Source: AP-15 sp963777435 (GTDB lineage: Bacteria > Pseudomonadota > Alphaproteobacteria > ATCC43930 > CGMCC-115725). From it: DNA of 64,000 nucleotides. The notes beneath the pieces were generated by a model. That model did not search any database and was not told where the DNA came from. It worked only from the letters and a program-made list of their open reading frames with translations. The stretch lies in the NCBI GenBank assembly GCA_963777435.1, contig CAVZQT010000003.1, positions 434,001 through 498,000 on the forward strand. The letters run 5' to 3'. Below, piece by piece: positions 32,651-41,594 of the stretch (positions within the stretch are counted from its first letter, which is position 1; every line of letters starts with the position of its first letter). The position numbers and the translations under genes were made by a program.

Positions 32651-34685
32651 GGTTACGACGCTGGACAAGATTGTCCTTGAAACCGTCTATTCGGGATGCG
32701 CCGCCGCATTCGTCCTGATCATCGCGCTGATGGGTTTGCGCGGTCGGACGAGCCGCACCGGCACCGCGATTATCGGTTGTTGCTTGGCTTCTGCGGTGTG
32801 GGCGGGGGCGACAGCGGCGGCGGGCTCTTCACCTTCTCCGGTCTTGGCGGTGCTGGACAGCATCCGTTTATCCGCCTGGCTGCTGTTTGCGGTCTCTCTC
32901 GTGACCGCCGGTGGCGGCGAAGCTTCCGGGCATAAGCGGCGTTACCTCTTCGCGGCCGCTCTGTTCTGTGCCGTCGCGATTGCGATCGACCTGGGTGTGG
33001 CAATCCTGGGTGAGGGGCAAAGTTTCGCGCAAATACTGGTCCGCATCGGGTTTGGCGTTCTCGGGCTGCTGACCGTCGAGAATTTGTGGCGCAATACCGA
33101 TCCGTGGCGGCGCTGGCATGTTTGGCCGGTATGCCTCGCCATCGGCCTGCTTTACGCCTACGAACTGTTCCTGTTTTCCGACGCCTTCATTACCCGCGGA
33201 CGGGTTGATCCGGGATTGGCGCTGGGGCGAGCGATTGCCGCCGGGTTTGCGGCGCCGCTTTTGGCGTTGGCCATGGCGCGCAACAGCGAGTGGCGCGTCG
33301 ATATTCATGTTTCCCGGCAAGTGGTTTTTCATACCGCCACACTGCTTGCGAGCGGCTGCTTTCTGCTTGCCGTGGCGATTGTCGCCATCTTGTTGCGCCG
33401 AATTGGCGGCGATTGGGGCCTTGTCTTGCAGTTGGCGATGCTGCTGGGCAGCATCGTCGTGCTCGTTACCGTGCTCTCCTCGGGAAGTTTCCGGCAGCGG
33501 CTCAAATTTTTGATCTCAAGGAATTTCTTTACCAATCGATACGACTATCGGGTCGAATGGCTCAAATTCATCGAACTGATCTCGGATTCGCGGCACGCAG
33601 AAGAACTGCAGGTCCGAATCATTCGCGCGCTTGCCGAATTTGTCGACAGCCCTGCCGGTACCCTGTGGTCGGCCAGCCCTGGGATTGGTTACCGCCCGTC
33701 GGCTGCCTGGCATGCGCTGACCGAGCATGCCGAGGCCGTCCCGATCGATGATCCGTTTCTGGCCGGGTTCCGCGAAGGTGCGTGGATCCAGGAATGCACG
33801 AGTGAGCCGTCAAACCAAGGATGGATATTCGCCTCGCCGCGGGCGTGGCTCGCGGTGCCGCTGTGTCACCGGCAGCAAATCGTCGGGTTTGTCGTGCTCG
33901 ATCGCGCGAATTATCCGGTCGTCCTCGATTGGGAGGCCTTTGATCTGCTGCGCGCTGCGGGCCGCCAAGCCGCCAGTTATCTCACCGAAGAACGCTCCAC
34001 CAGGAGTTTGCGCGACGCCGAACTATTGACAGAGTATAGCAAGCGGTTCGCATTCGTTGTCCATGATATAAAGAACCTGACGAGCCAACTTAGTCTGATC
34101 GTCGCGAATGCGCGACATTTCATCGACAATCCCGATTTTCAGAATGACATGCTCAAAACTGTCGAGAATGCCGTATCCCGAATGAACAAACTGCTGAGTC
34201 AACTAAAGGCCGAAGACGCGGCCGCTCCGCGAGTGGCGAACCCTGCGGCAATTGTGGCGGCAGTGGCGGACGAATTCGCGGTCGAAAATGACAGTGATGA
34301 CCAAAGCGAACCTTGCGATGTGATGATCGCACCCGACAAACTGCGCTCCGCACTAACCCATCTTGTGCAGAACGCTCGCGACGCCTCTCCTCCCGGTGCG
34401 CCCGTCATCATGCGTACGCACCGCCGCGGCGATCGGATTATGATCGATGTCGTCGACCGCGGGGTTGGCATGGATGACGACTTTATTCGCAATGAGCTAT
34501 TTCTTCCGTTTCGCTCGACCAAATCCGGGGGCTACGGCATCGGTGCGTTTCAAACACGCGAACTGATCCGGATTGCCGGAGGCGACCTCGAAGTCCTTTC
34601 GCGACCCGGCGCCGGAACGACAATGCGCATCATTTTGCCGCTTGCGGGAAGCCGCCTGGCCGCAGCCTCGTCGGCGATCGCATGA
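32622..34685 (+). CDS. prsK: PEP-CTERM system sensor histidine kinase PrsK
   Basis: A 687-residue membrane kinase. The N-terminal region has about eight membrane helices (through about residue 270). The junction FRQRLKFLISRNFFTNRYDYRVEWLKFI is a hallmark of PrsK. A GAF-like domain spans about 320-460. The H-box HDIKNL has its His near 480; HLVQNARDASPPG is the N-box, DRGVGMDDDFI a G-box and GYGIGAFQTRELI the F/G2 box. The first in-frame initiator is TTG at 32622, overlapping the sugar transferase gene by 29 nt; a CTG at 32661 is an alternative. The stop overlaps the prsR start (ATGA), so kinase and regulator are coupled. Confidence 0.92.
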   Translation: MYFGITAQDRVTTLDKIVLETVYSGCAAAFVLIIALMGLRGRTSRTGTAIIGCCLASAVWAGATAAAGSSPSPVLAVLDSIRLSAWLLFAVSLVTAGGGEASGHKRRYLFAAALFCAVAIAIDLGVAILGEGQSFAQILVRIGFGVLGLLTVENLWRNTDPWRRWHVWPVCLAIGLLYAYELFLFSDAFITRGRVDPGLALGRAIAAGFAAPLLALAMARNSEWRVDIHVSRQVVFHTATLLASGCFLLAVAIVAILLRRIGGDWGLVLQLAMLLGSIVVLVTVLSSGSFRQRLKFLISRNFFTNRYDYRVEWLKFIELISDSRHAEELQVRIIRALAEFVDSPAGTLWSASPGIGYRPSAAWHALTEHAEAVPIDDPFLAGFREGAWIQECTSEPSNQGWIFASPRAWLAVPLCHRQQIVGFVVLDRANYPVVLDWEAFDLLRAAGRQAASYLTEERSTRSLRDAELLTEYSKRFAFVVHDIKNLTSQLSLIVANARHFIDNPDFQNDMLKTVENAVSRMNKLLSQLKAEDAAAPRVANPAAIVAAVADEFAVENDSDDQSEPCDVMIAPDKLRSALTHLVQNARDASPPGAPVIMRTHRRGDRIMIDVVDRGVGMDDDFIRNELFLPFRSTKSGGYGIGAFQTRELIRIAGGDLEVLSRPGAGTTMRIILPLAGSRLAAASSAIA

Positions 34686-36055
34686 ACAATCTCGCCGCGG
34701 AGGTCAAACCGCTGCTGATTGTCGATGATGACAGCGGGCTCCTGCGTCAACTGCGCTGGGCGTTTTCGGAGCACAAGGTGCATGCGGCGGGCAATCGCCA
34801 GGAAGCTGTGGCGCTGATCCGCGCCCAGCGACTGCCGGTCGCCATTCTCGATCTCGGCCTGCCCCCGGATCCAGACGGCGCATCCGAGGGTTTGGCGACG
34901 TTGAGCGAGATCCGCGAATTGTCGCCTGGAACCAAGGTCATCATCGCGACCGGCAACGAAACGCGCGAGCACGCGCTGCGCGCGATCGCCCTCGGCGCCT
35001 ACGATTTCTATCAGAAGCCGATCGACATCGAGGTGCTGCGAATGATTGTCGGCCGCGCCGAACAAATGTTCGAGCTCGAGGCCGAAAATCGTCGTCTGAC
35101 CGACGCCGCCACCCTCGGCTCGCCGATCGACGGCATCATCGCGACCAGCCCCGAGATGCTGCGGGTATTGCGCAATGTCGAGAAACTAGCCCCGACCGAC
35201 GTCGCGGTGTTGTTGCTGGGGGAGAGCGGCACGGGCAAAGAATTGCTCGCACACGCGATCCATAAGCTCAGCCGGCGAGCGAACGGTCCGTTTGTGCCGA
35301 TCAATTGTGCGGCAATTCCCGAGACGCTGCTGGAAAGCGAACTATTCGGTCATGAAAAAGGCGCTTTTACGGGCGCTCTTAGGCAGAACATCGGGAGAAT
35401 CGAAAGCGCCCATCGCGGCACTCTGTTTCTCGACGAGATCGGCGACGTCCCGTTGCCGATGCAGGTTAAACTGTTGCGCTTTCTGCAGGATCAGATCGTC
35501 GAGCGGGTTGGGGGGCGCCGCCCGATTCAGGTCGATGTTCGAATCGTCTGCGCGACCAATCAGGACCTCGACCGCATGATGGCCGAGGGCAGTTTCCGCG
35601 AAGACCTGTTCTATCGGCTGAACGAGGTTGCGATCCAAGTTCCGGCGCTGCGCGAGCGACCGGCAGACGGGGTTGTTCTGGCGAGCTTTTTCCTGCGCCG
35701 CTTTGCCGCCGAATACGGGCGCACGGCGCGCGGTCTTGCCGGCTCGGCGCTTACCGCGATCAGGGAATATGCGTGGCCCGGCAATGTCCGCGAGTTGGAG
35801 AACCGCGTAAAGCGAGCGGTGGTGATGACTGACGGCCCGCTCGTGTCGGCCGCAGACCTCGATTTGCCGTGGCCGGAGGAGGATGTCAAATCGCTCGACA
35901 TCCGCGCCGCGCGGGCCCGAGCCGAACGCGAAGTTATTCAATTGGCGTTGACCCAGACGGGCTCAAATCTCTCAAAAGCAGCAAAATTGCTCGGGATCAG
36001 CCGGCCGACGCTCTACGACTTGATGCAACAGCACCATCTCGGCGTCGAAGGGTAA
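34682..36055 (+). CDS. prsR: PEP-CTERM system sigma-54 response regulator PrsR
   Basis: A 457-residue NtrC-type activator. The receiver domain (1-125) has the acidic pair in LLIVDDDSG, the phospho-acceptor Asp near 57 (VAILDLGLPPDP) and the Lys of YQKPID. The AAA+ domain has Walker A LGESGTGKE near 181, GAFTGA near 226 (sigma-54 contact), Walker B GTLFLDEIGD and the arginine finger region. The C-terminal Fis-type helix-turn-helix is LSKAAKLLGISRPTLYDLM. The ATG overlaps the prsK stop. It probably activates PEP-CTERM protein genes through sigma-54 promoters; no such promoter is recognised in this window. All catalytic motifs are intact. Confidence 0.95.
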   Translation: MNNLAAEVKPLLIVDDDSGLLRQLRWAFSEHKVHAAGNRQEAVALIRAQRLPVAILDLGLPPDPDGASEGLATLSEIRELSPGTKVIIATGNETREHALRAIALGAYDFYQKPIDIEVLRMIVGRAEQMFELEAENRRLTDAATLGSPIDGIIATSPEMLRVLRNVEKLAPTDVAVLLLGESGTGKELLAHAIHKLSRRANGPFVPINCAAIPETLLESELFGHEKGAFTGALRQNIGRIESAHRGTLFLDEIGDVPLPMQVKLLRFLQDQIVERVGGRRPIQVDVRIVCATNQDLDRMMAEGSFREDLFYRLNEVAIQVPALRERPADGVVLASFFLRRFAAEYGRTARGLAGSALTAIREYAWPGNVRELENRVKRAVVMTDGPLVSAADLDLPWPEEDVKSLDIRAARARAEREVIQLALTQTGSNLSKAAKLLGISRPTLYDLMQQHHLGVEG

Positions 36056-36082
36056 CGCCGCGCGAGTTGGAGGGGATCAGCA

Positions 36083-39000
36083 ATGCCTCGGGTTCGCCGC
36101 CGCATGTCGCGCTTCATCATCTCTTGTGGGGTCTTGAGTTTTCTCGCCGTCGCGTCGCCGGTGCAGGCAGCGGGCTCGCCGGCCTCGGTCAAAAATGCGG
36201 ACCAATACATCGCCAGCGGCAATTTGAAAGCGGCGGCGATCGAGTTGCAAAATGCGATCCGCGAGGCGCCCGATGATGCCAAGCTGCGAGCCCGGCTCGC
36301 TCGCGTCTATCTGCAGCTGGGCGATCCTATTCGTGCCGAACGCGAGGCCCGCGCCGCGCGCGAGCACAACGGCGCCGAGGCCGACTATCTCCCGGTTCTG
36401 ATCGACGCGCTGCTGCGTCAGGGCAAGTACCAAGACCTGGCCGATATGGTCCATCCGGGTAACCGTCCCGCTGCTCTCGAGAGCCAGGTGCGCCGAGCTC
36501 TCGCCCTGGCGGCGGCGAACCAGCGCGACAATGCGAAGGCCCAAACCCTGCTCCAGGATGCGGTTCGGCTCGACCCAACCGCAGCGGAACCAAAAATCGC
36601 ATTGGCGCGCCTTCTCGGTGCGACCAACCCCGCGGAAGCGAGCAGGTTGCTCGATCAAGTATTGGCTGCCAATCCGCGGTCGGTAGAGGCTCTTCTGGTC
36701 AAGGGTGAACTGGCGCGCTCTAAGGGTGATACAAAGACCGCGCTGAGCGACTTTGATGCTGCGCTGCAAATTGATCCTAAAAACGCGGCCGTGCGCCTAA
36801 GCCGCGCCAGTCTCAATATTGCGCAGGACAAGTATGCTGCCGCGGACGAAGATCTCGGTCCCGTCCTCAAAACCGACCCCAACAACTTTTTCGCCAACTA
36901 CCTGCGTGCTTTGGAGCAAGCCAAGCAAAAGCAGTTCACCGCTGCGGATCGTCTGCTCGACCGGCTGTCGCCCTCTTTCGCGAGGTTTCCGGGAGGCTAC
37001 TACCTACAGGGCGCGACAAAGCTCGAGCTTGGACAAAACGCGCAAGCGGAATCACTCTTAACGCGGTATATCGCATTGGCTCCCGGCGACACCAGGGCGG
37101 CCCGGCTCGCCGCGCTGGCAGCGTTGCGGCAGCGCGCGCCGGGTCGCGCGATCGACTACCTGAAGCCGGTCGCCGCCAAACCGAACGCCGACGCCGATAC
37201 GCTGACCTTGCTCGGAAACGCCTATATGGCGGCCGGCAAACCGGATGTCGCCCTCCAGCAATTCGACAGGGCGGCGGCGCTCGATCCCAAAAATCCGGCG
37301 ATCCAGACGCGCGTCGCGATCTCTGAAATCGGGGCGGGGCAAGGCAAGGAGGGCTTAGCGGGCTTGGAGCGCGTTTTCGACACTGAAGCCGGCGCGCCGG
37401 TCGCAGGCCCAACTCTGGTGCTGATGCACCTACGCGCCGGACAAACCGATAAAGCCGCTGAGGTTGCAGCGGCCCTGGTCAACCGCGACGCCAAGAACCC
37501 GCTCTATCTGACACTGTCGGGTATGGTCAAAGCCGCAAAAAAGGACATCCCCGGGGCCGAAACGGCCTTCCGCGCAGCGTTGCAGCAGAACCCGAATTTC
37601 GCCCCGGCGAGAAACGATTTGTCGGCGCTGTACCTGTCGAGCGGGCGCTCCGACGATGCGAAGAAGCTTTACGAGGAGGCGTTGTCAAAAAAATCGGATG
37701 ACGAGGCGGCTTTGCTCGGTTTGGCCAACATCGCGATCGAGCAAAAGAAGTGGGCCGACGCAAAGGATTACATCAATCGCGCGCGCACCGCCGCGCCGAA
37801 CGATCCGGCCGCTGGACTGGCGCAGGTCCGCTTGTACTCGCTGCAGCACGATTGGGCCAATGCCGCATCGGTTGCTGGCGCGCTCAGCGCCCAGTTCCCG
37901 TCGGATCTCAACGTCACGGAAGCGCAGGCGCAGGCCGACCTTGCTGCGGGCGATACGGTGGGCGCGCTGGCCAGTTATAAGCGGGCTTACGAGTTGGCGC
38001 CCCAGTCGGCGGCGCTGTTGTCGCGCTATGTCGGCCTGCTCACCTCAACAAAGGATTACGCAACTGCTGCTAGTGTCCTAAAGGCCGCCATCGGCCGGGA
38101 CCCGAAGAACAGCGGTCTCAAAGTCGCTCTGATCCGCGTCACTGCTCAAACCGATGGTCTCGATGCCGCAGTTTCGCTCGCTAACCTTTACGCTAAGGAC
38201 GACCCGTCAACCAGCGCGTTCGTTCTGGCTACAGACCAACTCTATCAGAATGCCGGGCGTTGGGACGACGCCCAGGCGGCGCTGGAGAAAGGAATTGCGG
38301 CCCGGTCGGGGGACGATGATCTGATAGCGGCGCTCGCCCGCCTTTACATACGCACCGGCCATTTTGATAAGGCTGAGGGGTTTTTGACGACACGGCTAAA
38401 GGCCGATCCCGAAAACGCGACGGCGAATGCAACCCTTGGAACCCTGTATCTGGGTACCGGTGATACCGCCGATGCGCGGAAAGTCTATGACAAACTCCTG
38501 GCGAAAAAGCCCGATGACCTGACCGGTCTCCTGGGATTGGCGGATGTTGCAATCGCAGAAAAAAACTGGCCGCAGGCGATCGATAGTATAAAGCGCGCAA
38601 CCGTAGCGGCACCCAAGGATCCGGCCCCCGCGCTTAAGCTAATCGATCTTTACATCTCGCGGCAGGACTGGAAAGACGCGACCGCTACCGCGGCTGAAAC
38701 TGCTGCGAAATTTCCTTCCAATGACAATGTTCTTGATGCACAGGCGCGGGCCCAGCTCGGCGCCGGCGACACCCAGGCCGCGATCGCGACTTATAAGCGG
38801 GCGCATGAGCTTAACCCCAATTCGGCGCCAATCCTGTTTCGCTATGTTTCTGCTCTAAATGCGGTAAAAAACTACACCGAAGCGAGGTCTGTACTGCAGG
38901 CGGCGCTCAGCCTTGCCCCGCAAAACGCGGCGATCAAGGCCAACCTGATCCGGGTCGCGGCAGAAATCGGTGGTGTGGACGCCGGTTTGGCCGAGGCCCG

Positions 39001-39694
39001 AAATCTGGCGCAACAGGATCCGGACAACCCGACGCTGTACGATACGGTTTCCGCCGAACTGCTGGATAAGGCTGGGCGCAGCAAGGAAGCGATCGCGCTG
39101 CTCGAACGCGACCTCGCGGCGAAACCCAACGACGATGGCCTGCGCAGCACGCTGGCCGGGCTTTATAGTCACACCGGCAGTCCCGACAAGGCGGTAGCCC
39201 TGTTGCAGACCCGGCTCAAGGATGACCCGACCAATTACGTCACCGCCTCGGCGCTAGCATCGCTATATCTGCAGAACAATAATTTTGATGCCGCGATCGC
39301 CGAGTATGACAAGCTTCTCAGCTCGCATCCTGTCGATCCCGCGATCTTGAATAATCTCGCTTGGCTTTACCAACAAAAGGGCGATCTGCCCAAGGCACGA
39401 CAGCTGGCTGAGCGTGCGGTCGCGGCCGCCCCGACGGCGGCGCAAGTCGACGACACGCTAGGCTGGATATTATTGAAGCAGGGCGATACCAATAAGGCAC
39501 TGACATATCTCAGGGCGGCGAGCGTCTCGGCGCCCGCCGATCCGGCGATCACCTACCATTTTGCGGCAGCGTTGCAGCGCGCCGGACGCGCGGCGGATGC
39601 CCAGGCTATGCTGGAAAAGCTGCTCGGATCGGGCACCTCTTTCCCCGAAAAGGCTCAGGCGGAGAAATTACTGGCGGATATCAAGCATAGCTGA
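36083..39694 (+). CDS. prsT: PEP-CTERM system TPR-repeat protein PrsT (enlarged by internal duplication)
   Basis: A 1203-residue secreted TPR protein with GGAGGGG ahead of the ATG. The signal peptide is MPRVRRRMSRFIISCGVLSF to PVQA; no lipobox Cys follows, although PrsT relatives are usually lipoproteins. The mature start ADQYIASGNLKAAAIELQNAIREAPD matches PrsT. TPRs fill the whole protein. Residues about 505-777 and 778-1050 are tandem copies about 272 residues long: LLGLANIAIEQKKW (nt 37711) recurs as LLGLADVAIAEKNW (nt 38527), and ALASYKRAYELAPQSA as AIATYKRAHELNPNSA. It is thus larger than I expect for the family. It likely assists EPS/PEP-CTERM export in the periplasm. Confidence 0.92.
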   Translation: MPRVRRRMSRFIISCGVLSFLAVASPVQAAGSPASVKNADQYIASGNLKAAAIELQNAIREAPDDAKLRARLARVYLQLGDPIRAEREARAAREHNGAEADYLPVLIDALLRQGKYQDLADMVHPGNRPAALESQVRRALALAAANQRDNAKAQTLLQDAVRLDPTAAEPKIALARLLGATNPAEASRLLDQVLAANPRSVEALLVKGELARSKGDTKTALSDFDAALQIDPKNAAVRLSRASLNIAQDKYAAADEDLGPVLKTDPNNFFANYLRALEQAKQKQFTAADRLLDRLSPSFARFPGGYYLQGATKLELGQNAQAESLLTRYIALAPGDTRAARLAALAALRQRAPGRAIDYLKPVAAKPNADADTLTLLGNAYMAAGKPDVALQQFDRAAALDPKNPAIQTRVAISEIGAGQGKEGLAGLERVFDTEAGAPVAGPTLVLMHLRAGQTDKAAEVAAALVNRDAKNPLYLTLSGMVKAAKKDIPGAETAFRAALQQNPNFAPARNDLSALYLSSGRSDDAKKLYEEALSKKSDDEAALLGLANIAIEQKKWADAKDYINRARTAAPNDPAAGLAQVRLYSLQHDWANAASVAGALSAQFPSDLNVTEAQAQADLAAGDTVGALASYKRAYELAPQSAALLSRYVGLLTSTKDYATAASVLKAAIGRDPKNSGLKVALIRVTAQTDGLDAAVSLANLYAKDDPSTSAFVLATDQLYQNAGRWDDAQAALEKGIAARSGDDDLIAALARLYIRTGHFDKAEGFLTTRLKADPENATANATLGTLYLGTGDTADARKVYDKLLAKKPDDLTGLLGLADVAIAEKNWPQAIDSIKRATVAAPKDPAPALKLIDLYISRQDWKDATATAAETAAKFPSNDNVLDAQARAQLGAGDTQAAIATYKRAHELNPNSAPILFRYVSALNAVKNYTEARSVLQAALSLAPQNAAIKANLIRVAAEIGGVDAGLAEARNLAQQDPDNPTLYDTVSAELLDKAGRSKEAIALLERDLAAKPNDDGLRSTLAGLYSHTGSPDKAVALLQTRLKDDPTNYVTASALASLYLQNNNFDAAIAEYDKLLSSHPVDPAILNNLAWLYQQKGDLPKARQLAERAVAAAPTAAQVDDTLGWILLKQGDTNKALTYLRAASVSAPADPAITYHFAAALQRAGRAADAQAMLEKLLGSGTSFPEKAQAEKLLADIKHS

Positions 39695-39801
39695 TTGGGA
39701 TGCGGCGTCAGGCCGGTTACAGGCAGTCCCCGACAGTTTCGCGACGAGCGGCGCGCCCTGGCGGCCGGCCACGCGCTCGGGTGGCCGCTGATCCGGTCCT
39801 C

Positions 39802-41532
39802 TTACCCGCTTGATTTCGCCTTCGCCCAGCTGTCGCGCAGACCGACCGTCCGATTGAAGACGGGTCGGTCTGGGAGCGAAGCGGGATCGAGGCAAAAATA
39901 CCCTTGGCGTTCGAATTGTACTGGCTCGCCCACAACGGCTTCGGCGAGCGCTGGTTCGATCAAGGCGTCGGTTATCGTTTCCACCGAAGTCGGGTTGAGA
40001 TCGGCGAAAAAATCGCCGCCGGCGCCCGGGTCGGGGCGGGTAAACAGCGGGTTGTACAAGCGGATTTCTGCCGATGGTGAGCCCGCCGCAACCCAGTGAA
40101 TCGTGCCGCGTACCTTGCGGCCGTCAGGAGCATTGCCACCGCGAGTGGCGGGATCTGCCGTGCAGTGGAGCGCCACCACGTCGCCGGCGACATTTTTCAC
40201 GACTTCATTGCACGTCACAAAATAAGCATAGCGGAGACGAACCTCGCGGCCAGGCGACAGCCGGTAGAAGTTATTCGGCGGGCGTTCCATAAAATCATCG
40301 CGTTCGATATAAAGCTCGCGCGTGAACGGTATTCTGCGCATCCCAGCGCCGGAATCGTCAGGGTGGTTAGGCGCGTCGACTGTCAAGGTCGCGCCGCGGG
40401 CGTTTGTGATTTCGCCCTGGTTGTCCAAACCATCGAGTTCAACGAGTTGGTCGTAGTTGGTGATAACCAGTTTGAGTGGACGGAGAACCGCCATCCGCCG
40501 TAATGCCGATTTGTTAAGTTGCTCGCGCACGGCATGATCGAACATCGCGACATCGACCAGGCTATTGGCCCGGGCGACGCCAACTCGGCGGGCGAAGTCT
40601 ACAATCGCCGCCGCCGGCACGCCGCGCCGCCGCAATCCGGCCAGGGTCGGCATCCTCGGATCGTCCCAGCCTGCAACGCGGCCTTGCCTGACTAATTCGG
40701 TCAGAAACCGCTTCGAGAGGACCGTGTGGTTGATGTTGAGCCGGGCGAACTCGTATTGGCGCGGCCGCGACGGGACCGGCAGATTATCGAGCAGCCACTC
40801 GTAAAGCGGGCGATGGTCCTCGAATTCCAAGGTGCACAGCGAGTGGGTGACGCCCTCGATCGCGTCCGACTGGCCGTGGGCAAAATCGTAGCTCGGGTAA
40901 ATGCACCATTTCGTGCCGGTGCGAGGGTGCGCGGCGTGAAGAATCCGGTACAGCACCGGATCGCGTAAATTTATGTTCCCCGCCGCCATGTCGATTTTCG
41001 CGCGCAACACGCGTGCGCCATTCGGGAACTCGCCGGCGCGCATCCGGCGAAACAAATCCAGGTTTTCATCAATTTCTCGGTCACGATACGGGCTGTTGCG
41101 GCCGGGCTCGGTCAAACTGCCGCGCATCGCCCGCATTTCCTCCGGAGACTGATCGTCGACATAGGCCTTGCCGGCGCGGATCAAATACTCGGCCCAATCA
41201 TAAAGCTGATCAAAGTAATCGGATGCGTGATATAGATGCGGCCCCCAATCAAAGCCGAGCCAGTGCACGTCGCGCTCGATCGCCTCGATGTATTCCTGCT
41301 CCTCGCGCGTTGGGTTGGTGTCGTCAAAGCGCAGATGGCAGCGCCCGCCATATTCCTGCGCGACGCCGAAATTGAGGCAGATCGACTTGGCGTGCCCGAT
41401 ATGCAGATAGCCGTTGGGCTCGGGTGGAAATCGGGTCACGATATCGCTCGCCCGGCCCGCCTCGAGATCGCTTTCGATAATGTCGCGAATGAAATCTCGG
41501 CCCGCCGCTGCCGTCGCCGTGTCGTTCGCCAT
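39802..41532 (-). CDS. glnS: Glutaminyl-tRNA synthetase
   Basis: A 576-residue class I synthetase. The ATG at 41532 (MANDTATAAAGRDFIRDIIE) fits the family, while the open frame up to 41958 is not conserved. The HIGH signature is RFPPEPNGYLHIGHAKS near residue 40, the tRNA/ATP site includes RFDDTNP, and the KMSKS-like loop is VLSKRFL near 275. The beta-barrel anticodon domains follow. It charges tRNA-Gln directly. Many alphaproteobacteria lack GlnRS and use the Glu-tRNA-Gln amidotransferase route, so its presence is a lineage marker or a sign of transfer. It converges on prsT and shows no operon link with it. Confidence 0.95.
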   Translation of the reverse strand: MANDTATAAAGRDFIRDIIESDLEAGRASDIVTRFPPEPNGYLHIGHAKSICLNFGVAQEYGGRCHLRFDDTNPTREEQEYIEAIERDVHWLGFDWGPHLYHASDYFDQLYDWAEYLIRAGKAYVDDQSPEEMRAMRGSLTEPGRNSPYRDREIDENLDLFRRMRAGEFPNGARVLRAKIDMAAGNINLRDPVLYRILHAAHPRTGTKWCIYPSYDFAHGQSDAIEGVTHSLCTLEFEDHRPLYEWLLDNLPVPSRPRQYEFARLNINHTVLSKRFLTELVRQGRVAGWDDPRMPTLAGLRRRGVPAAAIVDFARRVGVARANSLVDVAMFDHAVREQLNKSALRRMAVLRPLKLVITNYDQLVELDGLDNQGEITNARGATLTVDAPNHPDDSGAGMRRIPFTRELYIERDDFMERPPNNFYRLSPGREVRLRYAYFVTCNEVVKNVAGDVVALHCTADPATRGGNAPDGRKVRGTIHWVAAGSPSAEIRLYNPLFTRPDPGAGGDFFADLNPTSVETITDALIEPALAEAVVGEPVQFERQGYFCLDPASLPDRPVFNRTVGLRDSWAKAKSSG

Positions 41533-41594
41533 GTCATTCCCCGCGTGATCGAGGACTAATGTGGCCGGTCCGCCGACTATCGCCAACCCCGCGG

